Assembly: GCA_018292915.2 (NCBI GenBank)
Contig: JACVVK020000388.1
Coordinates: forward strand, 35,001 to 99,000
From: Batillaria attramentaria
Lineage: Eukaryota > Mollusca > Gastropoda > Batillariidae
Direction of reading: 5' to 3'
Length of the DNA stretch: 64,000 nucleotides
Part shown: piece after piece, positions 35,740 through 48,394 of the stretch
Numbering within the stretch: position 1 is the stretch's first letter
Layout: every line of letters starts with the position of its first letter
The notes under the pieces: generated by a model
Database searches by the model: none
What the model was told of the DNA's origin: nothing
Seen by the model: the letters and a program-made list of their open reading frames with translations, nothing else
Translations under genes and position numbers: made by a program

Positions 35740-36533
35740 GATGTCTCTAACCTATTGCTGACTTCTACACTGACAATGAAACCAAACACCTGACCAGATG
35801 TCTACACGCACAAGAAAGTCTCTACCCGTCACTTCACGTCTACACATAGGAAACCTGCACCTAATCAACACATACAAAGACGTCTCTATCTATCACTAAC
35901 GTCTAAATACTAACAATCTACACACAACGAAGTCCCTAACTATTGCTAACGTCTACATATTGAAAACCTGTCCCTAACCCTATGTCTACACACACACACA
36001 ATGAAATCCCGCACCTAACCTAAAATCTACACACACGAAGAAGTCTCTACTCGTCACTAACTAAATGAAAACCCGCTTCTAACATGCAGTCTACACACAA
36101 AAAGTCTTTACCTTAATAATTATTATCACAACCATCTACATAATGCAACCATGCACCTCACCTACAGTCTACACGCAAACGAATCAACTCTCTACCTATT
36201 ACTAACGCCTACACAGTGGAAACCTGCACTTAACCTAAGGTCTACACACACAAAATCTCTACCTTAATTATCACCACCGTCAACATAATGCATCCATGCA
36301 CCTCAACTTAAGTCTACACACACAATTAACTTTATAACTAACGCCTTCACAATGGAAACCTGCACTTAACCTAAGGTCTACACACACAAAATCTCTACCT
36401 TAATTATCACCACCGTCTACATAATGCAACCATGCACCTCAACTTTAAGTCTACACACACAGACGCATTAACTCTCTACCTATGGCTAACGCCTACATCA
36501 TAGAAACCTGCAGCTCTACACACGGTGCATCGT
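34751..36533. repeat. Hemocyanin 3' flank with a degenerate GTCTACA-rich array
   Basis: From about 35,210 to 36,530 the plus strand repeats 'GTCTACACA', 'AACCTGCAC-TAACCTAA' and 'CTCTACCT-ATTACTAACG' at irregular spacing. Two sub-blocks near 36,190-36,310 and 36,330-36,455 are almost identical. A CA tract lies at 35,672-35,738. This includes the sequence after the hemocyanin stop, so part is probably its 3' UTR. The nearest minus-strand AATAAA candidate is far off, near 34,488. Confidence 0.5.
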
Positions 36534-36776
36534 CTACTCGTCATCCACAGTGATCTGGGCACTTCGCCCCATCCTGCACCTCTCCTCGTCCCCGGATACG
36601 AAGTAGTATGTCCCCGGTTGCAGGCTGTACTCTGTGTCCAGGTGATAACTGTTGGCGTCTCCCGGAGGTATGGCGCAGTAGACGCTGTTGGTAAACGACC
36701 CGACTTCTTTGATGGGGCCTGTCACAAGTGGGTGAGTTCTCTGGAAAATCACCCTGGCACCCTTGCGAAGCACGAT
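36534..36776 (-). CDS. Hemocyanin FU-h terminal exon (extra C-terminal domain) with stop
   Basis: Acceptor GTCCACAG, then 80 codons to TAG at 36,534. The sequence ('[18 protein letters not shown]', '[20 protein letters not shown]') corresponds to the extra tail found only in FU-h of gastropod-type hemocyanins, a cupredoxin-like fold in keyhole limpet hemocyanin that helps assembly. It marks the C-terminus of the subunit. Confidence 0.92.
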   Translation of the reverse strand: MVLRKGARVIFQRTHPLVTGPIKEVGSFTNSVYCAIPPGDANSYHLDTEYSLQPGTYYFVSGDEERCRMGRSAQITVDDE

Positions 36777-39700
36777 CTGTGGACATAGGGGGAAAAATCA
36801 ACCAGAAGTCTTGTTGTTGTTACTGGATCAATTGCCGCGGGCAGAGGAAACAAAATCAGCAATATACCCTTGTTTCCCTTACACAGTTTCTAATGAACTT
36901 GGCACGATTTAATCTTGCTTTCTTTGGTGTGTCTAGTGACACGAATGGGGCGGTCATTGGTCTAGTGGTTAAAAGACTTCGTCACCAATGCGAGAGGTGA
37001 GGTTCGAGTCCCACTGGGGCAAAGAATTTTTCCTTCTCGTAGGTGGCAGCGTTCAGTCGGGCCGATCGTCGGGGGTTCTCTCCGGGTACTCCGGCTTCCT
37101 CCCCCTCTGCTTTGGAGATGTTCAACCCACAAAATGTGAAGAAAAAATGCTAGATTCCGACACTTAAAAAGCTGAGCTGACCCTTCGCACCACGTGATCA
37201 TGTGTTTATGTCTCGTGTAAGAGTATGCATATGATTTACGTGAGCGTGCGTGTTGGGTTCAGCTCATGGCGCTTTGAACCAATGCAAGTAAATTGGAAAA
37301 TTCTGTCATTATTATTATCATTATTATTATTGATGTACACAAACATGAAAGAAGAAGGGTGGGGTGGGTGTTTGGGAGTTTAACGTCCTTTTCCACCACG
37401 TAAGGGTGACGCCAGAGTCGGGGCAACGAGAAAAAGGCCAGCACTAATATTTGGCCCCAGCCGGCACTCGAACTCACGACCAGAGCATTGAGAATCCAAT
37501 TCCGCTAGCCCGGCCCCCCAAATGATGGAAGAAACTGACTATACACACCTTAGGTGGCAGTTCGGTGAGGGGACTCATCGGCAGAATGTGAACATCGTAG
37601 TCAGCATTGGCGGGCCTGTGGATGACGAAGGGAGAGGGGAGGTCAACGGTCAGCGGCGTCCCATCGTACTTGGTCACGGACACCTCGAAGTTGAAGATGG
37701 AGTTTTGGTCCATGTTCAATTTGCGCGCCGCCTCCGTCATGTCCAGCTTGTACGCTCTCTCATACGCCCAAGGCATCTCCGTCTCACCTCCGAGGACGTA
37801 GAACGTTCCGATCTGGAAACAAAGGGCGGGTATTGGTAATGAATGAATATCGGTTTGAGGCGGTGGTGATCAACTTCGTAAAGGGGTGGAGTGGGTGTTT
37901 GGGGGATTCACGTCCTTTTCCACCACATACTAATTGTTACGAGTGTGGCTGCATGTTTTGTTTGTGTTTTTGTACTGTGTTGATAGATAATAGCTGTGGT
38001 GTTGTTGTTGTTGTTGTTGTTTTAGAAGGTTGAGTGAGACAGAGAAGTTGCTACGTATAGTTCATATTGTGTTTTAGTAATGTAGATCTGTTTTCCGTGA
38101 TCCAGAAGTTGCTACGTTTAGTTCATATTGTGTTTTAGTAATGTAGATCTGTTTTCCGTGATCCAGAAGTTGCTACGTTTAGTTCATATTGTGTTTTAGT
38201 AATGTAGATCTGTTTTCCGTGATCCAGAAGTTGCTACGTTTAGTTCATATTGTGTTTTAGTAATGTAGATCTGTTTTCCGTGATCCAGAAGTTGCTACGT
38301 TTAGTTCATATTGTGTTTTAGTAATGTAGATCTGTTTTCCGTGATCCAGAAGTTGCTACGTTTAGTTCATATTGTGTTTTAGTAATGTAGATCTGTTTTC
38401 CGTGATCCAGAAGTTGCTACGTTTAGTTCATATTGTGTTTTAGTAATGTAGATCTGTTTTCCGTGATCCAGAAGTTTCTATTGTTTTAACGAAAATTCTA
38501 CAAGTGGTGACCTTGTTTTGACTGTAGCAAATTTTGCCACGGGAGGCGGTACGCGTTTAGGGTCAAAGTCAGAGTCTCCCGGAAATTTCGTGCAAATCAC
38601 TTTGTTATTACCTGCTTACGATTAGGATGAGTTATATAAAGCTACGGTCACAACCGGCCGTACGGGCTCCTACGGCGGGTCTACGGCCAAAAATCGTGGC
38701 AAATCTTGCGAACGGCGCACGGGCATCCTGCGAAATTTCCAGGCCGCAAGGATGCCGCAGAGCGCTGCGGTCGGTTTTCGACATGATCAACAAACTCTAC
38801 GATCACCTGCGATTTTTTACACACTTGCGTTGGTCGCACGGCCACTGTGCGGCCAACACACGATTGCCGCAAGTGCATTGTACGACCTTGACCTCTCCGG
38901 GCGAGTAAGATAGGTCACGACGGCAGCACGGCGGCCGCACGATGAACGCACAAGTGACGCACGGTTGTCTTGCGTGCTCCCCATCAGGACCGCACGACGG
39001 CCGTACGTGATCACAGACCGCAAGTCGGTAGTACGATGTTCCCACGATGTTCCCACGATGCACGCATGTGCTCCGTACGTGCTCCGCAAGGCTGACGCAA
39101 GACCAGGTGCGGGCCCGGGGGATGTTGGTGTGCAATGTAGAAATGTTGCAGTGCTGTGTCAGTGTCTGTTGTATACGTGTCCATGGTTTGTCAAATTCTC
39201 TGTTAATAATATCCAAATCCTCTGATGTCTTCTTTCCATAAACAAACTACGTGTATATATGTAGGCTGGTCCCTATATGCATGAACAAGGAGGAACGGCC
39301 CCGTCCTACAAAGTTGTTTCTCCAAACTTCATTTTATTTTGTCTGTTTTGTTGTTATTGTTGCCGGTTCTCCCCTCTCCAAGTTCTACCAATGACACTAG
39401 ATCCTCTACGACCTCGACCGATTAGCCACGTGACTGGGGGTGGGGCCGGGTGGGGGAAGAAGGGGGAGAGAGAGAGAGGCAGAGAGAGAGGGTGGGTGGG
39501 TGGGTGTTTAGGAGTTTAACGTCCTTTTCCCCCACATAAGGGTGATATCAAAGACGGGGCAACGAGAAAAAGGCCAGCACAAATATTTGGCCCCAGCGGC
39601 CGGGATTCGAACTCTCGGCCCAAGCATTGAAAGTCCAACGCTCTACCATTCGGCCACCCTGGCTCCCCAGAGAGAGAGAGAGAGAGAGAGAGACGTCAGT

Positions 39701-41424
39701 TCCGTGAACTAAACATTTGACGTCAGCCTCAGGCAGGTCGTCATACAGAGAGAGAGAGAGAGAGATGACGTCCATTCCGCGAAGTAAACTTTTGACGTCA
39801 GCCTCTAGCACTGAGATGGTCTGAGGATGCTTGTTCATGTCTTGTGATTTCCCTGTTGGCTTTGTGACTTCTCCGACTGAATTATTTTTCACATGAAATC
39901 TGGAAGATCTAGAGGGCTGATGAAATGTCGGAAGCAGTGACGATACTTGCAGATTTTGTCTGTGAACCAAACATTTGACGTCAGTCTCACGCTGCTCGTC
40001 TGACAGATGATACTTCTACATATCTTGTGATTTCCTTGTTGCTTTTGTGACTTCCGTGACTGAATTAATTTTGACATAAAATCTGCAAGATCTAGAGAGC
40101 TGATGAAACGTGGACTTAAGTGCCTTGGATTGTACTTACGAAATTGCAAAATTGGAACTTTTTTGACCGGCGCTTCTCCCAGAAACGTCAAAAAAATTTT
40201 ATCTAAAAGCTCTGCTATTCTTAATACTAAAGCTATAATAGTGCAGTAGTTCATGTCATATGTGCAGTTGGCATAAGTGACAAAAATACCGGAATGATGA
40301 GTAATTTGAAGCAGTCGTTTCATAGATATTTGGCCTTATATGCAAACCACCCCTACCTCGGAAATATTTTTCTTACACAAAACCTGTCAGAGCTACAGAG
40401 CTGTGCTACGAAAACAGGCAGTATAATTGGATGATCTTCCCAATTTCAGAAAATGAAGCCATTTGAACATTTTTTTCGAAAAAATTCGTGACATGACCGA
40501 TTTTTTCAAATCGGCGATAACTGTTCTCAAAATGCGGCAGGCTAAAAATCGTGAAAAATAGCTCTGGAGAATATGACTGCCCATTTTATCTCAAAGTAAA
40601 AAGCCGTCCAACGAGGTGGTTTAGCAGATAGCCATCATTACATCCGTCCACACACACACACACACACGTCAACTCCCGCCAAAAAAACGCAGCAGCAAAG
40701 TGTGCACGTAAGGTGTCTATGACGCAGATTTCGTTACGTCACTGTGTGCGTGAAAGTAAGTATTGTGTGGAGAAACGTCACAGTCTTGTTTTGTATCACT
40801 GAAACTTGCTGCTGCGCGTAGCAAAATCTGCCCCGTCTCATAAAGTTGTTTCTCTATAGAGAAACAACTTAAAAACGCGCGTCGGCCATGGCCGTCGAAC
40901 GACCGACACACACCACGCGTACAGAGCACTTACGATAGCAGTACGGCGCACGCACGACACTCGTACAGCCCGTGCAAACATCGCCAACATCGCACGAACG
41001 TCGTACGATCTTCGTACTATAACTGTGCGGACAACATGCGATCCGTACGGCCGTCGTACGATTTTTGACCAACTGAAATCGCAAGACGCCACCCACGCGA
41101 GACTTGCGGGGAACGTGCGCCATCGCACGTATATCGCACGCACGATTTGCAACCTTAATTTTTTTTTTTTTTTTTTTTTCAGATCGTAGAAGCCGCAGGC
41201 CGCAGACATTTCGTGGAGATCGCAAGCATAAAAAAATCGCGTGGCCGGTTGTGACCGTGGCATAACGCGCCTAAATTCGACAGGCGGGTACTCGATAATT
41301 CTGGATTCTTCTCAAGTTTTAAAATAGTAATGAGGTGATTCACGTTCTGATTTTTTATTGGTTCCTTCATAATAGAGGTTCAGAATGTGGTAGAACGCTA
41401 CGACCATAATTATAAGACTCTGAG

Positions 41425-41500
<76 letters not shown>

Positions 41501-44487
41501 GTGTGTGTGTGTGTGTGTGCACGAGAGAAGCTGGTATGTGCGAAGCTTGAGAGTGCAGTGTGATACCAGAGACGTGCTGTAATAAACTCCACACGTCTAT
41601 AATTGTTCTACGCGCTCACGAGTCTTTTTGTGAGTGAATGAGACTTCTTCCGCAGTCAATATAAGAACTCGCTACGTGAAGAGTGTAGGCCTGAGTGTCA
41701 CCGTATACCTCGGTAAGACGACGGGCTCTTCAAACATTCACCACGTAACACTGATGATTCCAAAGACGGGGCAACAGCAACAACAACAACAAAAACAGAA
41801 AAGAAAGGAAAACAGCCAGCACAGATGTTTGTCATCAGCCGGGATTCGAACTCAGGACCAGAGCTTTGAAAGTCCAACTCTCTACCGCTCGATATCCCGG
41901 CTCCTCAACTTCGTAAAGACGTTCGATAACTGAGATACTGATGGGGAATAATGAAATGGCGGGGGCAAGGTATTTGTCTAGAGCTCTTCTGGTGGTTCAA
42001 ACAACGTACAAATCAGACACCTGAATACTGACAGCATCTCACATGCTGGCTCTGAGCCAACAGAAGGTTTTACGTGACGCGACTATCAAGGAGTCAGCTG
42101 CTGTTGCGGCACGGTCAACCTCTGAGTACGACAATTTTAACTTTTGCCCGCTTGCACAGCCCGCAACCTTCAGGTACTGCTTTCAGAGCTTCACAACTCA
42201 TTACTCACGAAGGGGATGAAAGTTGATTACCTTGGCCAAAACTCTGCATTCAGAAAATGTCCCTTAAAGGTCCGCAATCTCAACTAAGCACAAACTGGGT
42301 GTGTTTTTCAACAACTATCCATCTGTGCAAAATGCACAATCAATTCTGTCACGGTTACAGAGTTTTCAGCGTCTCCAAAACCCCTATAAAAGCCATGGGC
42401 AGCCTGATTTCACAACTCAGTTTGCGTTTTGACACTGAGCGAGAAAGATCGCTGTAGTTAATCTTCTCGTGCAGCACACAAATTCACAACACCCGCTGGA
42501 CGCTGTAGCGATGTGTCTCACTCACTGACCAAAAGCACAACTCACGCTCTGGTTTTATAAGGGTCTCCAGAGCGCTGAAAACTCTGCAACTGTGACAGAG
42601 TTGCCTGCATTATGCACAGTCGCAGTTTTAAAAAAACAAAATGTTTGCAGCTTTTTGTGAGATTGCAGACCTTTAACTACTTGCCGACCTTGATCGCGCG
42701 CCGCGAAATGTCCCTGTGACCCAGGCACTGTGTGCGTGCACAACCCTTGTCAACCGGGGCCCGTATGTAAAACTCGAGGTTAAATTAACCCACGGCTACG
42801 GGCCTAACCAAGACAGTTTAGACTAGGACAAAAGAAGCCCCAAAACAAAATTAATTTTTTAAAAAAGGAAGCGAAGAAAGAAAGACAAAAATCCTTTTAT
42901 AACGGCGTAGGCTGATTTTAAAAAAAACAAACAAAAAAAAACCAACAGAACATATAACCCTAGAGCTAGTTTAGTTCGAGGTTAGACTCTAACCCAGGGC
43001 TAAACTCCCTAACCCCGACTTTTACATGTGGGCCTGGGCGATTTTAGCAATTTTTCGATTTTTTTAGAGATCTTCCTCCGATATTTCCCAATCGTGTTTG
43101 GTATGGTTAATTGAAAGATGCGCTTTTATGGAAAAAAAAAACAAAAAACATTTTTCATTGGAAAAATTGGGCATATCGGCCACAGTGAGAGCGGAGATAA
43201 CTCGGGTTGTGGGTGCTTGGTAACAGCGTCCTCACGCGTCAGCGCACGGTGTCTAGGTGAGGGTTTGGCAACGGTATTCAAGGGATCTGCACAAACGCTG
43301 GGTGTGTGGTCGTGCAAAAGTTAACTCATATACCCACCTTCTCCTTATGTCCGTTGTGGTCAATGTCCACCTGCACACTAGCGCTGGTGCCGAAGCCAAA
43401 CAGAACTAAGGCAACGAACAGGCGACTCTCAGACCTCATGTCCTTGATCAGCTCGTTCAGCTCCTTCACGCTGTGCCCGCCAAGCTCCAGGTTGTCGTAA
43501 TGGTAGTGGAACTTGTTCGTGTCGAAGATCTGCAGAGGGGCTGCGTTGGCGCGCGTCAGTTCATCGGCGTTCACGGTCTCGTACGAGAAGGGATGCAAGG
43601 GTTTCAGGAGGTATCTTCTGGCGCACAGGGCAAAGTTGAAGGGCTTGTGCCTGCGTCAGAAAGTGTTGGACTTCCATAATAGCTGGATTCCGTCGGTCCA
43701 ATGAATTTGATATTACTGGACTACCGTTATAATGGCGAAGTCGGAGGGGTTTTGCCTGTGTCATGACACTGTTGGCCTTCCTTAAGACTTCATGGACTCC
43801 CCTGGTCCAGTATTATTGGACTCTCTGCAAATTTGGACTCTCTGTAGAAACCCCTAACGATCCAAAAGAGGGGACGAGTCGCACAGCATGGTGCAATAAA
43901 GGAACTGAAACTTCATAAAATAAATATTTTAACAAAAAGAAAAACAAAAAACCGACTGTGTATAGTTGGTGCAGTTTTCTTCATACATCTTGTATATATT
44001 TCTGTAAGGTGTAAGGTTCTCATAGCATTTGCGGGGATTTTAAGCCGAATAAAAACAATATTATTATCATTAACTACTACAAGTACTACTACTACTACTA
44101 CTACTATAATTATTATTATTATTATTTACTATTATTATTATTATTATTGCCTGATCTTCTGCAGCTCCTGCCAGATCCTCCAAATGCGGTCGATGCTGGA
44201 ATGATGCACCATGAAGAACGGGTCGAAGGCCGAGTACTCCAGAGTGGACATGGAGTAGGTTTTGGCGCCGCCCACTAGGAAGTGAATGGCATTGTGCAGC
44301 ATTTCGAACTGAACCTGAGGAAGGAGAAACGAAAAGAGAGTGCCAAGGAGAGTACGATTGTGGACGCCTGTTCAAGAGAAGTACAGTTTTGCCAAAAATA
44401 CCCTGCCCCTCGCCCACACTCCCACAGACAAAAACAAAGAAACCAACAACAACAGCAACAACAACAAAAACAAAACAAAAAATCCCC

Positions 44488-44545
<58 letters not shown>

Positions 44546-47500
44546 ACTGACAAATAAGGAGACTTCGGGAACGACAGGGGAGAGAACTGTGCATGTAAGG
44601 AAACGAGATCTAAAATCCTCAGACCCCCCTCACATAAAAAGTCCAAAATGACAGGAAATTTGTGGAAGGGTGGTGAGACTAAACGGGACTGAACGGAGAC
44701 CACACATCGTAGAAACACTCAAAGGGGGCGGGGGGGAGGGGGGGCGAAGAGCATCACACCGCATGGTTAAATAAAGGAACTGATTACCCCCCCCCCCCCC
44801 CCCTCACCCTTTAAAAAAATCCGACTACGGGCGTTGAGAGAAAGGACGAGGTGTAGGCATCCGCTCATAAAGTATTTGAAATCCCAACACAAATAAAGGC
44901 ATCAGCACTACGAACTGTTCACTCAAACACGCGTATCTCTCAATCGTAATAAGAGATTCAAATTTTGCTTATTTGGCGGTTCAGTTGACTGGTACATGTA
45001 CACGACAAAGAAATTAGTGACGAACCGCCATGATCTGAAGTGACAAACTGTGCTTTTGGGACCCTAGTCCTGCACTGGTCCAGTGGAAGAAACGTGCGGT
45101 AAGCCTTTGGGTGTTTTGCAGTTTAACGTCCTTTTCCACCACGTATGGGTGATATCAAGGAAGGGGCAACGAGAAAAAGACCAGCACAAATATTTCGCCC
45201 AAGCCGGGAACCGAACTCACGACCCGAGCATTGAAAGTCCAACGCACTACCACTCGGCTGTTCCAGCTCCCCGAGTCATCCTCCTCCTCCTCCTCATCAT
45301 CATCATAGAAGTTCCGGTGTAGCATCCGGTCCGGTCCCCCCTCTGAAGTAGTCCCCCGGGGGACCAATTCGTGGCAAAAACTGCTCTATAATGGTCCCCC
45401 CCTTAGACATCCAGCCTCGTTTTCGACTGGTCCCCCTGGGCGATTTTGGTCCCCCCTCGCATCCAAAATAGGCCCCCTCTCGAACTGGTCCCCCTCTTTT
45501 CTAACCAATGTAGAGCTATGTCAGTATTTATTTTTAACTTTATTGTTACAAAACTTTATTGTCCCCAAAAGCACAGGGCCATAGGAACATTTTTTTTTCT
45601 TTTTTTTTTCCCGATTTATGTGCTTGTTGTTATTTTTGTGTGTGTGAGATATATTTGTTTGGTTGTTGGTTCTTGTTTCTTTCAGTTGTTTTTTTGCATT
45701 GGTTCTTTTTTTTTTGTTTTTGTTTATGAGATGGTTGTACCGAATACTAAACATTATTACTAGAATTTCAAACAATAAATAAATAAGTCAATCAATATTC
45801 TCTCTCTCTCTCTCTCTCTCTCTCCCCCCCCTCCCCCCTCCCCCCCCCCCCCCCCACTCTCTATCTCTCTCTCTCTCTAGCAAAACCTGAAATAGACATT
45901 TACGTTCTTTGACAAGAAAAACTTTATTTCAAAAGGTATGTCCAGTCAAACTGTGTCAAAGAAACAAGAAATGAAACAAGAAACAGTTAATGAATAGCAA
46001 AGAGTTGCAACAGAAATTGTTAACCAGAGCGCTGTGCACTTTATAACGCAACATAAATGTAAATTAATAAATTGTTAATCGCACATCTTGTCCTGAAATG
46101 AGCAAAATAATAACAATAGCAAAGTACAAAACAAACTTCTACCGTACTGTCTTTGCATGAAACGTCATCGAATGCATGAAAGTCCACATTTCCTGTCAAT
46201 TTTTTTTAAACTGGAAATAGCATTTAGAGAATAACATCAAAGACCAAGTATCTAATATTTTCTATACAACGCCATAGAAAAATATTTCTTCAAAATTAAG
46301 TAAGTGTCCATGACATGAAAACTAGTTGCCACCTTTGGCTTTCAGCGTACTTCAAGTAGACAGTCAAGACTGAGTACCAGTGTCTCAAATCATGACGCTT
46401 GAAACAACAAAAACAGCAGAAGACTAACAGTTCTGGTCTAAGGAGTGACACAAAAAACAGGAGCAAAGTGATGTCCAAGATTCATTATATAAATTGCTCT
46501 GTCTGTTTTCAATGGGGCCGATTGCCAAACTGGCCCGTATTTCAGCCACCTAGGTTGTCGGCCTGGAGCCTCTCTTGTGAACACATACACGGGCGTGTCC
46601 AAGAGGGTGGCTGCAGCAAATATCTCAACCTCGGTGGCCCAAGTACGGTCGTTTCTCATGTTTGATGTCGCGACGTAATTTTCACGTGCGCCTCGTTCCG
46701 TAGAAGCGTTTGTCATTCTTTTCAATCCAATCGCAAATGATATTTCGGAATTCCTTATATTTCGACTCAGTCCCCAAAACAACAAAGCTCACAGACCGGA
46801 AAAAACAATTCCCATCTCCTTTTACGCTAACGCTATCGAGAGGTGTAGCCGTAATGTCAACTTCAACACTTTCCCTTGAGGGGTGCCGCCTGAAAAGGTC
46901 TGGGGAAATTCAAACTGGAGGCCCGATCCTTTTGCCAGGCACCATCAACGGGGTGGAACTTCATTCTCAATGGCGGCTGGCAAGAGGGGTCAGCCTGTGG
47001 ATGATAGGAGGGGTCAGCCTGTGGAGCATGGGAGGGGTCAGCCTGTGGATGATAGGAGGGGTCAGCCTGTGGATGATAGGAGGGGTCAGCCTGTGGAGCA
47101 TGGGAGGGGTCAGCCTGTGGAGTATGGGAGGGGTCAGCCTGTGGATGATAGGAGGGGTCAGCCTGTGGAGCATGGGAGGGGTCAGCCTGTGGATGATAGG
47201 AGGGGTCAGCCTGTGGAGCATGGGAGGGGTCAGCCTGTGGATGATAGGAGGGGTCAGCCTGTGGAGCATGGGAGGGGTCAGCGTTGTCCTGTGTACGATC
47301 ATGGAACAATTTGACGTTGCTGATATTGTAGAGATTCTTCAGTATTTTCCCACTTTTAGTGTTCTTCAGTTGAAGTCGACCCTCGGCAACACACTTATGA
47401 CCTCATATGGCCCGACGAATCTTGGTGCCATCTTGCCTCCCATTCTGTGTACTCGTGCAGCATTGATGATTAAGACTTTGTCTCCGATGCGGAACCCGTG

Positions 47501-48363
47501 GTCATATGCACGCCTGCTGTCATAGTACTCTTTCTGCTTCTTCTGCGCCCTTGAAATGTTTTCACCAATTTGTTCTTGACTTCCTCGTGAATCCCCTTCA
47601 TAGTGTCCATGATTTCTTCGTTCAGATCTTGCTCGTTGGCATCACCAGTGACGTCAAATGGTAGTTTTGCCTGCTCACCATACAATGCCAAAAAGGGTGA
47701 AAACTGTGTAGACTTGTGAACGGATGTTCGGTAGGCGAACAGGGCTGCTGGCAAGAGTTCATCCCAATCATCATTGTCTGTGATCTTTACCAAAGTGTCT
47801 TTGAGTGTCCTATTGTCCCTCTCCCGTTGGCCGTTCGTCTCAGGGTGGTAGGCCGAAGAAATGCGATGGTTGATATTGAAACGGTCGGTGAGAATATCAA
47901 GCGCAAAGTTAATGAACTCACGGCCTTGGTCAGTTATGAGGGAATCAAACGCGCCAAAGATGCAGATGGTTTCGTACATGAATCTGGCAACTTCCTCTGA
48001 ACTCTTGCACGGGATGGCCTTGGCAACGGGAAACTTTGTAAAGTGGTCTGTGAGGGCAACAATGTACTGGTTACCTCTGTCAGTGACCTGCAAAGGTCCT
48101 ATGATGTCCATTCCAACGAGGCTCCACTTCTTTTTGGGCACTGGGATGGGGTGAAGCGGTGCTGCTGGCTTCTTTCTGCAAGCGTTCATGTTCTGGCACA
48201 CACAGCATGATCTGCAGTAGTCTTCAACCTCCTGTTTCATTCCATGCCAGAAGTAACGCTCCAAGACCTAGAGAGAAAAAAGAGTAATGAAATATTTATA
48301 AATACTATGTCTTAAAGATAACTGGTAGATAACAGTGTGTGTGTGTGTGGGGGGGGGGGGTGT

Positions 48364-48394
<31 letters not shown>

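Larger units (their letters stand above)
38640..41261. mobile_element. CpG-rich TIR element interrupted by family A
   Basis: The ends are inverted repeats GCTACGGTCACAACCGGCC / GGCCGGTTGTGACCGTGGC, with ATAA at both flanks (38,636 and 41,262). The inner arms (38,640-39,283 and 40,871-41,261) are unusually rich in CGTACG, GCACG and CGCACGA words. Family A copy 4 sits inside. No transposase frame. Confidence 0.65.
37935..41750 (-). mobile_element. Probable solo LTR split by later insertions
   Basis: The unit runs from TGTTACGAG (37,935) to the complement of TGTTACGTGG (41,750) and is flanked by CTAAT and CTGAT, a near-match for a 5-base target duplication. Parts at 38,550-38,635 and 41,266-41,750 match the LTR at 31,547. 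It contains a 61-bp tandem array (38,044-38,476) and a TIR element (38,640-41,261). No pol genes are present, so a solo LTR is the simplest reading. Confidence 0.55.

Noticed and set aside
44070..44718. Long minus-strand frames with poly-Val/Cys stretches
   Set aside because: They run through the CA microsatellite and out-of-frame hemocyanin sequence.
46710..47525. 271-codon plus-strand frame with GGVSLW repeats
   Set aside because: It is the antisense shadow of the 24-bp minisatellite. The minus strand is the real coding strand, with integrase and OTU domains on either side.
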